From assembly GCA_027485675.1 (NCBI GenBank), contig JAIXQP010000027.1, positions 1 to 64,000 of the forward strand: a DNA stretch of 64,000 nucleotides. Direction: 5' to 3'. The notes beneath the pieces were generated by a model. It was not told the origin of the DNA. It worked only from the letters and a program-made list of their open reading frames with translations, and did no database searches. The stretch comes from Terriglobales bacterium (GTDB taxonomy: Bacteria > Acidobacteriota > Terriglobia > Bryobacterales > Bryobacteraceae). Shown in pieces: positions 18,341 through 27,204 of this stretch (within the stretch, counting starts at the first letter, position 1; every line of letters begins with the position of its first letter). Position numbers and translations under genes: made by a program.

Positions 18341-19666
18341 TTAGGCGAGCAGTTGCGTCAGTTTGCGGCTGGCCGTCGGGAACTTACCCAGCTCCGCCTT
18401 CATGATTTCGTCGGCGAGGGTGAGATAGAGATCGCCGATGGTACCGGTCATCTTGGTGTGCATGCCGGTGGCGAGGCGTCCGGGGCGTCCGGCGATCAGC
18501 AGCGCCATGCCGCTGTTCTTATGCGGATTGGCTTCGGCGTGTTCGTGGGTGTAGACGAGACAGGTGTTATCGAACACCGTGCCGTCGCCTTCGGGAATCG
18601 ACTTGAGCTTGGCGATGAGATAGGCGAACTCCTCGACGTGCCACTTACAGATATCGCGGAGAATGCGCTGCCCTTCCACGCCGTCTGAACCGGGCGCTTT
18701 GCCGTCGGCGTGCGTGTAGTCGTGGTGGCGGGCTGCGGTGAAGCCGAGCCACGGGAAGCGGGCGAGACCCTGGCACTTGGTGAGCATGTAGGACGCCACG
18801 CGGGTTTGCCGCGTGGAGAGCGCCGCGGCCAGCAGATCGCTCTGCAGCTTGGCGATGCGCGGCCAATCCTTCATGTCGCCGTCGAAATCGGGCGCATCGA
18901 CGCGGCGGTACTCGGGCGGCAGCGCTTCGATGGCGCGTTCGAGGTCGCGGATGCCCGAAAGGTGCTCGTCCATGCGGGTCTGGTCGTCTTTCGGGATGTA
19001 CTTCTTCAGCAGATTCGCGTCGCTGCGGACGGCGTCGAGGATGCTGCGCTTCCGGTTGACCCAGCCCTCTTCGCGTTCGCCGAACAGACGGTCGAAGAGC
19101 TTGTGGGGGATCATCTCTGGCGGCAGGGCGCGCTCGTAGCCGGACCAGCTCATGTTGCGCTGAATGCTTTCGCCGAACGACTCCTGGGAGACGCCGATCT
19201 GCAGCGAACGGAAGCGGGAATCGCCGCCGATTTTGGAGGCGATGGCCTGATCAATCGACGGGCCGCTGGCGCCGCGCCCGCTGAAGGGGGTGCAGCTCAT
19301 CAGGCCGCTCATCGACTTGTGATGGCCGTTGCCAGGCCCCGGGGCGGCGGCGGCCGAGTTGTCCAACCCCGAGATGACGTGGACGTCCTGGCGGTAGGGC
19401 GCCAGGGGCGACAGGCAGGAGGTCATCCGGTAGTCGCGACCCTCTTCCGAGGGGATCCAGTAGCGCTCGGGAATGCCGTTGCCGTTGAACCAAAGGACGA
19501 AGCGGGTTTCAATCGGCTTGGCCGCGGCGGCGTAGGCCGTGCCGTGCGAGTTGAACATGGACACGAGCGGCGGCAGCCCGACGGTGATGCCGGAGCCGGC
19601 GGCCGTGAAGCCTTTGAGAATCGTGCGGCGGGACAGCCTAGCGCGCTTGGTGATGATTTGCGACAT
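18341..19666 (-). CDS. DUF1552 domain-containing protein, Tat-exported
   Basis: A 441-residue protein with a twin-arginine signal ([16 protein letters not shown]) and a DUF1552 domain, a family related to the sulfatase/DUF1501 fold. Recognisable family segments are [35 protein letters not shown], the block around [17 protein letters not shown], and [18 protein letters not shown]. Its function is not established. It occurs in Planctomycetota, Verrucomicrobiota and Acidobacteriota next to DUF1592-type multi-domain cytochromes, exactly as here. It overlaps the end of the upstream gene by 29 bp, so the two are translationally coupled. Confidence 0.88.
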   Translation of the reverse strand: MSQIITKRARLSRRTILKGFTAAGSGITVGLPPLVSMFNSHGTAYAAAAKPIETRFVLWFNGNGIPERYWIPSEEGRDYRMTSCLSPLAPYRQDVHVISGLDNSAAAAPGPGNGHHKSMSGLMSCTPFSGRGASGPSIDQAIASKIGGDSRFRSLQIGVSQESFGESIQRNMSWSGYERALPPEMIPHKLFDRLFGEREEGWVNRKRSILDAVRSDANLLKKYIPKDDQTRMDEHLSGIRDLERAIEALPPEYRRVDAPDFDGDMKDWPRIAKLQSDLLAAALSTRQTRVASYMLTKCQGLARFPWLGFTAARHHDYTHADGKAPGSDGVEGQRILRDICKWHVEEFAYLIAKLKSIPEGDGTVFDNTCLVYTHEHAEANPHKNSGMALLIAGRPGRLATGMHTKMTGTIGDLYLTLADEIMKAELGKFPTASRKLTQLLA

Positions 19667-21623
19667 GAACGGTTTCTCCAGGGTTGAGGAACTCTTTAGA
19701 CTTGATGAACGAAACCATCAACTCTTTGAAGCGAAATTGGGAAGAGCGGAAGTCAGCCAACACCTTGCGGATGAGGGGCCGGTCACCGGAGGTTTCCATC
19801 CTACCGGTAGCATAGCGGAAATACTGTTTGACGACGCATTCCTGGCATTGGGCGCTTTCGTACAGCACCTTGCCCAACTCCATGGGGGAGGAAAAGGTCG
19901 AGTTGGCGACGCCGGCCACGTGACCGTTGGTATCGATGTCGAGTTCGACGACTTTGGGCGGCGTGCGGCGGTTGGCGCCCTTGCCGGTGGGAGCGAACAG
20001 GAGCTTGAAGCGATCGCGCCGGGCGCCGATGGCGTCGAACTTCTCGAAGCCGAAACCGATGGGGTCGATCAGGTTGTGGCAGGTGAAGCAGCTGGGGTTG
20101 GTGACGTGGCCGCTCAAGCGGTCGCGGTTGGTCATCGGCTTGGCTTCGGTGGGCTCGGGCAGGTTGGTGTTGATACCGGGCGGCGGTTCGGCGACGTGCT
20201 GGCAGAGGAACTGCTCGCGGACGAACAAGCCGCGGGCGGTGGGGGCCGTTTCGTCGGGCTTGGCGGTCAGCGCCAAAAACAGAGCCTGGCCCAGGAGGCC
20301 TGCCCGTTCGGAGTTCGGCGGAAACTGGACGCGGGAGAACTCGCGCGCCGGCGCGGCGACGCCGTAGATGCCGGCGAGGTCGCCGTTGATGAAGCTATAG
20401 TCGGCGCGGACGAAGTCCATGAAGTTGCGGTCGTTCCAGACGAGATCGCCGAGGAAGACGCGGGCCTCTTCGGTCATGGCGACGGCGGTTTCGCGGGTGA
20501 ATTGCGGGTAGCGGCGGCGGTCCTTGCTGGCGGTGAGGATGCGGTCAAAGCGCATCCACTGGGAGATGAACTCGTCGAAGGCGTCGCGGGCTTTGGTGTG
20601 GTCCAGCATGCGGCGGGCGGCCTTTTCGACGGCTTCCGGAGTGGCCAGTTGATTCTTCGCGGCCGCGTCGAGGAGGGTCGCGTCGGGCATGCTATCCCAG
20701 AGCGTGTAGGAGAGCCGGGCGGCGGTGGCGAACGGTTTCCACTTGGGGTTGGCGGTCTCTTCGAGGCGGAAGAGGAAGTGGGGCGACTGGAGCATGGCTT
20801 CGACGGCGAGTTGGGCGCCGTTATAGAAGTCCGTTCCCTTGCGCATCAGGGTTTCGTAGCGCTGCTGTTCCTCGGCTTCGAGCGGGCGGCGGAACGCCTT
20901 TAAGCCGAACTCGCGCACGAACTGCGTGCGGCAGACGGCCGAGGGCTTGCAGGGGATCAGGCCGCGGGTGTCGCCCCCGCGGAAAGCGTTGCGGGCGAGC
21001 TTTTCGGCGGCGGCGCCGTAGGATTCGAGCAGGAGCGGGGAGAGATTCTGGGCCTGATACTGATTCTTGAAGCCGTTGACGAAGTCTTCCGGGGGGAACT
21101 GGTTGGCGGGAGAGGTCTGGTCGCCGAGCAGGTCGCGGACGGTGTTGTTGTACTGGCTGTGGGTCAAGCGGCGCAGGGCCACTTTGGGAGCGGCCTGGCC
21201 TTGGCCGGCGGCCTCTTCCTCGCGATACTTGAGCGCCCGGGCGAGGTCGTTGCCCGAAATGGTGGCGAGTTGGCGGACCCAGGCGGTGAGCATCCGTTCA
21301 TCGTTGCTGCCGGCGGTGAGACGCGCGCCGCCGGCGTGCGGGATTTTGTTAGTTGGTTTCTTCAGCAGCAGCGATTCTTCCGGCTTCTGCCGGTCCACCA
21401 GCACTACCAGCGACTGGCCGAAACGCTCGATTTTGTCGGGCGTGGCGTCGGTTTCCGGAAAGAGCAGGCGGGTGACCGAGGCGACGCCGTCCGGATTGTG
21501 GCAGGAGCGGCAGGCCGCTTTTTCGAGCACCTGGAAGGCCCCTTCGCCAAACGATTGGTTCTGGGCCCAGGCCGGGCACAAAGAAAACGCAAGCAATGCA
21601 AACGAGTACGGATAACGTCTCAC
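19638..21623 (-). CDS. DUF1592/DUF1588/DUF1595/DUF1585 multi-domain c-type cytochrome-like protein
   Basis: A 661-residue secreted protein. A signal peptide ([20 protein letters not shown]) is followed by an N-terminal heme motif CRSCH (after EKAA) and the DUF1587/1595/1592/1588/1585 string: [65 protein letters not shown] with [20 protein letters not shown], and a C-terminal [11 protein letters not shown] second CxxCH is CFTCH. This domain string is typical of Planctomycetota/Acidobacteriota. It is probably involved in periplasmic electron transfer linked to polymer breakdown (inference). The start is taken as GTG 21623 because it begins the signal peptide and has TAGAAT 7 nt upstream; the open frame reaches 21770. 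Confidence 0.88.
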   Translation of the reverse strand: MRRYPYSFALLAFSLCPAWAQNQSFGEGAFQVLEKAACRSCHNPDGVASVTRLLFPETDATPDKIERFGQSLVVLVDRQKPEESLLLKKPTNKIPHAGGARLTAGSNDERMLTAWVRQLATISGNDLARALKYREEEAAGQGQAAPKVALRRLTHSQYNNTVRDLLGDQTSPANQFPPEDFVNGFKNQYQAQNLSPLLLESYGAAAEKLARNAFRGGDTRGLIPCKPSAVCRTQFVREFGLKAFRRPLEAEEQQRYETLMRKGTDFYNGAQLAVEAMLQSPHFLFRLEETANPKWKPFATAARLSYTLWDSMPDATLLDAAAKNQLATPEAVEKAARRMLDHTKARDAFDEFISQWMRFDRILTASKDRRRYPQFTRETAVAMTEEARVFLGDLVWNDRNFMDFVRADYSFINGDLAGIYGVAAPAREFSRVQFPPNSERAGLLGQALFLALTAKPDETAPTARGLFVREQFLCQHVAEPPPGINTNLPEPTEAKPMTNRDRLSGHVTNPSCFTCHNLIDPIGFGFEKFDAIGARRDRFKLLFAPTGKGANRRTPPKVVELDIDTNGHVAGVANSTFSSPMELGKVLYESAQCQECVVKQYFRYATGRMETSGDRPLIRKVLADFRSSQFRFKELMVSFIKSKEFLNPGETVHVANHHQAR

Positions 21624-21630
21624 GTGCTCA

Positions 21631-21636
21631 ATTCTA
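21631..21636 (-). promoter_or_regulatory. candidate -10 box (TAGAAT) of a leaderless transcript
   Basis: On the minus strand TAGAAT lies 7 nt before GTG 21623. It supports the internal GTG rather than the upstream ATG at 21770. Confidence 0.4.
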
Positions 21637-21754
21637 CTGCACGGCGGCCAGTGGCGCAAGGGAGCTACTTTTGTTTTGGTTTCGATTGTTTTCGTTCGGG
21701 AGGGCGCCCGGCAGGCAGGAATTCGGGCGGGAGAAGTGATATTGTCTGTTCTGC

Positions 21755-22792
21755 ATGACACGGAGAACAATGATCGGGGCGAGTGCGGCGGCAGCCGGCA
21801 TGATGGCGGCGGGGCCGAAGGTTCTGCGCTACATGGGGACCGCCGGACCGGGTTTGACGGCGCGGATTCGCAAGATGGGCAAGGAGTGGGACATCGTCGA
21901 ATACGCGCACGAAAAGGGCCTGGGCGCGGCGCATACGTCGCTGCCGCTGGATCTGAATCCGGAGGGAATCGCGAAGATCCGGCGGCAGATTGAGAAGTAC
22001 GACATGCGGCTGACCGTGGGGCTGCGGACGGCGAAGTCTGACGCGGATCTGCCGAAGTACGAGGCGGCGGTGAAGGCGTGCGCCGAGATGGGGGGGCGCG
22101 TGGAGTGCGTGCACGACCCGTTTTCGGGGCGGCGGTACGAACAGTTCAAGTCGGCGGCCGAGTTCCACGCCTTCGATGCGGTGTGCAAGGCGGCCGTGCA
22201 GCGCGTGGAGCCGATTCTGCGGAAATACAAGATGCGGCTGGCGATTGAGAACCATAAGGGCTGGCGCAGCGACGAGTTGGCGGCGTGGGTGAAGTCCACT
22301 GGGAGCGAGTACGTCGGGGTTTGCCTGGATCTCGTGAACAACGTGTCCTTGATTGAAACGCCGCAGCAGACGATCGATACGCTGGCGCCGTACACGATCT
22401 TCGTCAGCTTTAAAGATGTGGGCGTCGACTTCTATCCGGAGGGCATTCTGCTGTCCGAGGTGGCGTTCGGGGAGGGACATCTGGATCTGGCCGGAATCGT
22501 GGCGCGCTTTCAGAAGAAAGACCCGAAGATGCTGTTCCAGTTGGAGATGTTGACGCGGGACCCGTTGAAGGTGCCGCTGTTCACCGAGCAGTATTGGAAG
22601 GTTTACGACGATAAGAGCCCGGTGCCGCCGCGCGATCTGGCGATGCTGCTGGCTTGGGTGCGGAACCATCCGCCGAAACGGCCGCTGCCGCAGACCGCGG
22701 GTCTGTCGCCGGAGGGCGTGCTGGCGCTGGAGGATAAGTTGAACCAGGAATGCATCGACTACGCCCGGGCGTATTTGCCGACTTTGGCCTAG
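21755..22792 (+). CDS. sugar phosphate isomerase/epimerase (xylose isomerase-like TIM barrel), exported
   Basis: A 345-residue AP_endonuc_2/xylose isomerase-like TIM-barrel protein. The N-terminus has a short Tat-like signal ([19 protein letters not shown]). Barrel features include [29 protein letters not shown] (with the metal-binding Glu) and VCLDLVNN (metal-binding Asp), followed by [12 protein letters not shown] and LDLAGI. Related proteins isomerise or epimerise sugars, keto acids or inositol derivatives; the substrate cannot be named. The gene lies 17 nt before the PQQ dehydrogenase gene but that gene seems to have its own promoter. Confidence 0.8.
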   Translation: MTRRTMIGASAAAAGMMAAGPKVLRYMGTAGPGLTARIRKMGKEWDIVEYAHEKGLGAAHTSLPLDLNPEGIAKIRRQIEKYDMRLTVGLRTAKSDADLPKYEAAVKACAEMGGRVECVHDPFSGRRYEQFKSAAEFHAFDAVCKAAVQRVEPILRKYKMRLAIENHKGWRSDELAAWVKSTGSEYVGVCLDLVNNVSLIETPQQTIDTLAPYTIFVSFKDVGVDFYPEGILLSEVAFGEGHLDLAGIVARFQKKDPKMLFQLEMLTRDPLKVPLFTEQYWKVYDDKSPVPPRDLAMLLAWVRNHPPKRPLPQTAGLSPEGVLALEDKLNQECIDYARAYLPTLA

Positions 22793-22797
22793 ACGGT

Positions 22798-22803
22798 TAG
22801 AGT
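22798..22803 (+). promoter_or_regulatory. candidate -10 box (TAGAGT) of a leaderless transcript
   Basis: TAGAGT lies exactly 6 nt before ATG 22810, just after the stop of the upstream gene. Confidence 0.35.
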
Positions 22804-22809
22804 TGGGGG

Positions 22810-25059
22810 ATGAGATTTCGCGCTGCGGCGTTGGTCGTGCTGACGGGAATGAGCCTGTGGGCGCAGCCGGGGAAGAACGGATACCAGGCGCGGTGTGTGG
22901 GCTGCCATGGCGAGGACGGGAGCGGCGGCGGCCACGGTCCGGGGTTCCTGAACGTGCGGACGCCGCGGGCGACGACGCGGGCGCAGGTGAGCGAGGTGAT
23001 CCGGAACGGCATTCCGGGGGGCGGGATGCCGGCGTTTGCCCTGCCGGCGGCGGAGTTGGAGGCGATTGCCGATTATACGTGGGGGTTGAAGAACGCCGCG
23101 GCGGATAGGACCGTGGTCGCCGATGGCGATGCCGCGGCCGGGGCGCGGCAGTTTGGGGCGCAATGCACGGGTTGCCATATGGTGCGGGGCCGCGGGGGCG
23201 TTTTGGGGCCGGACCTGACCACCGTCGGCCGGGACCGGACGCCGGCCCAGATGGCGGCGGCGCTGCGCGGCGGCAAGGGTGGTTCGATGACGGTGACGCT
23301 GCGGGACGGGCGGGTTATCCAGGGAATGGCCAAGAATCAGAGCCCGTTTGACCTGCAGTTGCTGGGGGTGGACGGGAAGCTGCATCTGTTGCGGGCGGCG
23401 GAGGTGCAGTCGGCCGTGGCGGGCCCTTCGCTGATGGCGCCGGTGCGCGGGGAGATCGGGGACCTGGTGGCTTACTTGAAGACCCTGCGGGAGCCGGTGG
23501 GGGTGGCGGCGGGCGCGGGGGTGGGCGCGGGAATCTCCTTCGCCGAGATCGCCCGGCCGCGGCACGGCGACTGGCCCAGTTACAACGGGTTACTCAGCGG
23601 GAGCCGGTTCAGTGCTTTGGAACAGATCCGCGGGAGTAACATCGGGAAGCTGGCGCCGCGGTGGATGTTTCCGCTGGCGGGGGCGCCGGCTGGCTTACAG
23701 ACGACGCCGGTGGTGGTGGACGGGGTGATGTATGTCACCAGTGTGAATGAGGTATATGCGCTGGACGCGGGTACGGGGCGGGAGATCTGGAATTTCAAGC
23801 GGCCGCGGACGCAGGGCCTGGCCGGGGACGCGGCGAGCGGCATCAACCGGGGCGTGGCGGTGCTGGGCGACCGGGTTTTTGTCGCGACCGACCATGCGCA
23901 TCTGCTGGCGTTGCAGCGGGCGACGGGGCAGGTGATCTGGGAGGTCGAGATGGCGGATTACCGGCAGAACTACGGAGCGACGGGGGCGCCGCTGGTGGTG
24001 AACGATCTCGTGATTGCGGGGATTTCGGGGGGCGACGAAGGGGTACGCGGGTTCCTGGATGCCTATAGGGCGTCGACGGGCGAGCGCGTGTGGCGGTTCT
24101 GGACGATTCCCGCGCGGGGTGAGAAGGAGGCCGAAACCTGGAAGGGGAACGCGCTGGAGCACGGCTGCGGGACGACCTGGTTGACGGGCACTTATGACCC
24201 CGAAGCCGGGCTGCTCTATTGGCCGACGGGCAACCCGTGTCCGGACTATAACGGGGACGAGCGCGTGGGGGATAACTTATACACGGACTCGGTTGTCGCC
24301 TTAGATCCGGCGACTGGCAAGTTACGCTGGCACTATCAGTTCACGCCGCACGATGTGCATGACTGGGACGCGACGGAGCCGCCCGTGTTAGCCGATCTAG
24401 ACGGCCGGAAGTTACTCGTGCAGGCGAACCGGAACGGGTTCTTCTACGTGTTGGACCGGGTGACCGGCAAGGTGGTGCGGGCCGAGCCGTTTGTGAAGAA
24501 GTTGACGTGGGCGAGCGGGATTGGCGCCGATGGGCGGCCGGTGCTGTTGCCGGGGAATGAGCCGAACGCGGCGGGGCAGCGGACGTGTCCTTCGGTGGCG
24601 GGGGCGGCGAATTGGACGTCGACGGCGTTTGATGCGCGGACGGGGTTGTACTACTTCTTCGCGCATGAGTCGTGCACGATTTACTCCAAGCGGGCGGAGG
24701 AGTGGCAGGCGGGCCAGTCCTTTTACGGGGGCGGCACGCGGAACTCGGCGGCGGATGGCCAGGCGAAGTTCTTGAAGGCGGTTGATGTGCGGACGGGGAG
24801 GGTGGCGTGGGAGATCCCGGATATTGGGGGATCCATTCTTGGAAGCGGATTGCTGGCGACGGCGGGCGGGGTGCTGTTCTATGGCGACGGGCGCGGCGCG
24901 TTTGTGGGGGCCGATGCGGCGAATGGGAAACCGCTGTGGCACTTCAACAGCGGGCATCGGTGGCGGGCCGGTCCGATGACGTATCTGGCTGACGGCCAGC
25001 AGTTTGTCGCCATTGCGGCGGGGAATACGGTTATCGCGTTCGGGTTGACGGGGGAATAG
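22810..25059 (+). CDS. PQQ-dependent dehydrogenase with two N-terminal heme c domains
   Basis: A 749-residue periplasmic quinohemoprotein. A signal peptide (residues 1-18) is followed by a cytochrome c domain with CVGCH (29-33), then a second heme domain with CTGCH (119-123). The second has a GPDLTTVGRD motif and a DGRVIQGMAKNQSPFDLQLL segment resembling the PVC-type heme-binding domain (TIGR02603). The eight-bladed PQQ propeller (about 245-745) shows tryptophan-docking repeats (ALDAGTGREIWNF, ALDPATGKLRWHY), the Asn of WPTGNPCPDYNGDERVGDN and the catalytic-type Asp of HDVHDWDATEPPVL. It likely oxidises an alcohol or sugar and passes electrons to its own hemes. Classical type II enzymes carry the heme at the C-terminus, so the order here is reversed. 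Its 3' end overlaps the convergent HAD gene by 29 bp. Confidence 0.88.
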   Translation: MRFRAAALVVLTGMSLWAQPGKNGYQARCVGCHGEDGSGGGHGPGFLNVRTPRATTRAQVSEVIRNGIPGGGMPAFALPAAELEAIADYTWGLKNAAADRTVVADGDAAAGARQFGAQCTGCHMVRGRGGVLGPDLTTVGRDRTPAQMAAALRGGKGGSMTVTLRDGRVIQGMAKNQSPFDLQLLGVDGKLHLLRAAEVQSAVAGPSLMAPVRGEIGDLVAYLKTLREPVGVAAGAGVGAGISFAEIARPRHGDWPSYNGLLSGSRFSALEQIRGSNIGKLAPRWMFPLAGAPAGLQTTPVVVDGVMYVTSVNEVYALDAGTGREIWNFKRPRTQGLAGDAASGINRGVAVLGDRVFVATDHAHLLALQRATGQVIWEVEMADYRQNYGATGAPLVVNDLVIAGISGGDEGVRGFLDAYRASTGERVWRFWTIPARGEKEAETWKGNALEHGCGTTWLTGTYDPEAGLLYWPTGNPCPDYNGDERVGDNLYTDSVVALDPATGKLRWHYQFTPHDVHDWDATEPPVLADLDGRKLLVQANRNGFFYVLDRVTGKVVRAEPFVKKLTWASGIGADGRPVLLPGNEPNAAGQRTCPSVAGAANWTSTAFDARTGLYYFFAHESCTIYSKRAEEWQAGQSFYGGGTRNSAADGQAKFLKAVDVRTGRVAWEIPDIGGSILGSGLLATAGGVLFYGDGRGAFVGADAANGKPLWHFNSGHRWRAGPMTYLADGQQFVAIAAGNTVIAFGLTGE

Positions 25060-25666
25060 GCAGCACGCCGCGGGCCGTGAGATGTTCGAGCAGGTTGGCG
25101 TAGCCGGTAAACGGTTCGGCGTCGATGCCGGCCCGGCGGGCGCCTTCGACATACTCGGGGATATCGTCGGTGAAGAAGCACTCGGCCGGGTCGGCCTGGG
25201 CGTGGGCGAGGGCGGCGGCGTAGATCTTCGGATCGGGCTTCATGGCCTTGACTTCGTGGGAGAGGACGAGATGGTCGAAGTGGCGGAGGATGCCGTAGTG
25301 CTCGCGGACCATGTCGATGTGGATGGCGTTGGTGTTTGAGAGCACCAGCAGCCGGTAGTGCCCCTTGAGCTGGAGGATCAACTCCTCCGGGATCAGCGTC
25401 TCCGGCAGGAAGATGGAGCTCCAATGGCGGCAGAAGTCGGCGTAAGTACCTGGAAAGTCAATGAGACGGCTGATCTCGCCCACGAAATCCCGCGGCTCGA
25501 TGAGGCCGGTTTCCAGTTGGACCACCAGGCCCGTAGCGGCGATGCGGGAACGGATCTCGGCGGGGGGCAAGCCGCAATCGGCGGCGATGGCGCGGTAGCC
25601 GCGTTCGAAATCGAAGGGGATAATCACCTTGCCGAGGTCAAAAATGATGGTTCGCTTGGCGGCCAT
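25031..25666 (-). CDS. HAD-family hydrolase (haloacid dehalogenase-like phosphatase)
   Basis: A 211-residue cytosolic HAD protein. Motif I is IIFDLGKVI (the second acid of DxD is replaced by Gly, as in YihX-type glucose-1-phosphatases). Motif II is VLSNTNA. Motif III/IV is KAMKPDPKIY with FFTDDIPEYVEGAR. The cap is alpha-helical and lies between motifs I and II. The likely reaction is hydrolysis of a small sugar phosphate. The stop lies inside the 3' end of the convergent PQQ gene (25031-25059 shared). Confidence 0.87.
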   Translation of the reverse strand: MAAKRTIIFDLGKVIIPFDFERGYRAIAADCGLPPAEIRSRIAATGLVVQLETGLIEPRDFVGEISRLIDFPGTYADFCRHWSSIFLPETLIPEELILQLKGHYRLLVLSNTNAIHIDMVREHYGILRHFDHLVLSHEVKAMKPDPKIYAAALAHAQADPAECFFTDDIPEYVEGARRAGIDAEPFTGYANLLEHLTARGVLPIPPSTRTR

Positions 25667-25725
25667 AGGAGAATAATTGGATAGGGAGTGAGCTAATCCG
25701 CGGACGGCTTCCGCGTGTCTGTATT

Positions 25726-27195
25726 ATGTGTGCACCTTGGCTTCGTTTCGCAATTCTGCTCGGGGCGGCCCATGCGGCAGCCTTTGCGCAATCGGCTTCC
25801 TTGACGGCGGCCTGGACGTTTCAGAATACGTTGAACCCGGTGGTGGGCTCCGCGGCGCTGGTGGCCGTGGATCCGCTGAATCGCGGAACGTACGTGACCG
25901 ATACCGTCCTGGGGACGCAGCGGACGGTTTACCAGTTTTCCGGCTTACCAACGGAACAGGCCGGGCTCTCGCTATCGACGGTGAATGTGGTGAACCCGCT
26001 CTCGTACTCCTTCGAGATGGTGTTCGCGTTCACGGAGCGGGCGGGAACCTTCCGGCGGGTGTTCGACGTGTTGGACCGGACGTCGGACCGGGGTCTGTAT
26101 CTGAATGCGCAGAACCGGTATAACTTTGCGGCCCTGGCCACCGGTACGGCGACCCAGACCACCGGCCAGTATCAGCACGTGGTGCTGACCGTTACCGGAA
26201 ACCGGGCGCGGTTGTACGTCAACGGGCAGTTGGACATCAACCTGGGGACGAATTCGATGAACCTCGAAACCCCCAACCGGGTGGTTCACTTCTTCCTCGA
26301 TAACCTGGCCGATCAGAGCCGGCAGGACTACGCCTCGGGAAGGATTGCGCTGCTGCGGGCCTATACGAACGAACTCTCGGCTTCCGAGGTGACCCAACTG
26401 GCGCGGGATCCCTTCTCGGCTAACGTGGGAGCGACGGCGCCGTCGTTTACGGCGTCCGGCGTGCGGAACGGGGCCTCGTTCGCGGAGACGACGCCGCTGG
26501 CGCCGGGGGCGTTCTTCTCGATCTTCGGGGCGAGCCTGAGCGCAGGAACCGGCGATTGGAGCCAGGCGTTTGTGGACGGCAACGGGCCGCGGTCGTTGAA
26601 CGGGACGCGGGTCTTCCTGGGGAGCCAGGAGGCTGTGCTGGTGTTCACGAGTCCCGGCCAGGTGAACGGCATTGCGCCGGAGGGTCTGGCGGCTGGCCCG
26701 ATCTCGGTGGTGGTGGAGCGGGACGGCGTCCGCAGCGCTCCGGTGACGGTGCAGGTGGGGGCGCTGAACCCCGCATTCTTCACCTATGACCAGCGGAACC
26801 GGCGGTTCGCGGCGACCCTGGCGGCGGACAACTCGGCCTACATTGCTCCGCGCGATCTGTTCGGGGTGAATACGGTGAACGGTCTGGCGGTGCGTCCGGC
26901 GCGGCCGGGCGAGTTCGTCATCGCCTACGCGATGGGCTTAGGGGCGACGAATCCGGCGGTGCCGACGGGACGCATCCCGGCGCCGCGGGATGGCGGCTAT
27001 CCGGTGACGGGGCAGGTGCGGTTGACGCTGGGCACCCGGACGATCACGCCGCTCTATACGGGCTTATCCAGCTTTGCCGGGGTGTATCTGGTGGGATTCC
27101 AAGTGCCGGGGGATCAGGCGGATGGCGAGTTTGAGTTGCGGATCTCCATCAACAACATTCCATCGGCTTTGACCTATCTTCCGGTGGCGCAGTAG
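25726..27195 (+). CDS. LamG-like domain protein with TIGR03437 C-terminal domain, secreted
   Basis: A 489-residue protein. A signal peptide (residues 1-21, FAILLGAAHAAAFAQSA) is followed by a LamG/concanavalin-like beta-sandwich (about 22-228), with YSFEMVFAFTERAG, GQYQHVVLTVTGNRARLYVNGQ and GRIALLRAYTNELSASEVTQL. The C-terminal half (about 240-489) is the 'Solibacter' TIGR03437 domain, beginning GVRNGASFAETTPLAPGA with FFSIFGASLS and containing TSPGQVNGIAPEGLAAG. LamG domains commonly bind carbohydrate; TIGR03437 has no known role and is nearly restricted to this group of bacteria. Confidence 0.82.
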   Translation: MCAPWLRFAILLGAAHAAAFAQSASLTAAWTFQNTLNPVVGSAALVAVDPLNRGTYVTDTVLGTQRTVYQFSGLPTEQAGLSLSTVNVVNPLSYSFEMVFAFTERAGTFRRVFDVLDRTSDRGLYLNAQNRYNFAALATGTATQTTGQYQHVVLTVTGNRARLYVNGQLDINLGTNSMNLETPNRVVHFFLDNLADQSRQDYASGRIALLRAYTNELSASEVTQLARDPFSANVGATAPSFTASGVRNGASFAETTPLAPGAFFSIFGASLSAGTGDWSQAFVDGNGPRSLNGTRVFLGSQEAVLVFTSPGQVNGIAPEGLAAGPISVVVERDGVRSAPVTVQVGALNPAFFTYDQRNRRFAATLAADNSAYIAPRDLFGVNTVNGLAVRPARPGEFVIAYAMGLGATNPAVPTGRIPAPRDGGYPVTGQVRLTLGTRTITPLYTGLSSFAGVYLVGFQVPGDQADGEFELRISINNIPSALTYLPVAQ

Positions 27196-27204
27196 GGCGC
27201 TGGG

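Noticed and set aside
25726-25727. TATTAT as a leaderless -10 box of the LamG gene
   Set aside because: TATTAT (25722-25727) overlaps the ATG itself, and no in-frame start codon lies 6-7 nt downstream.
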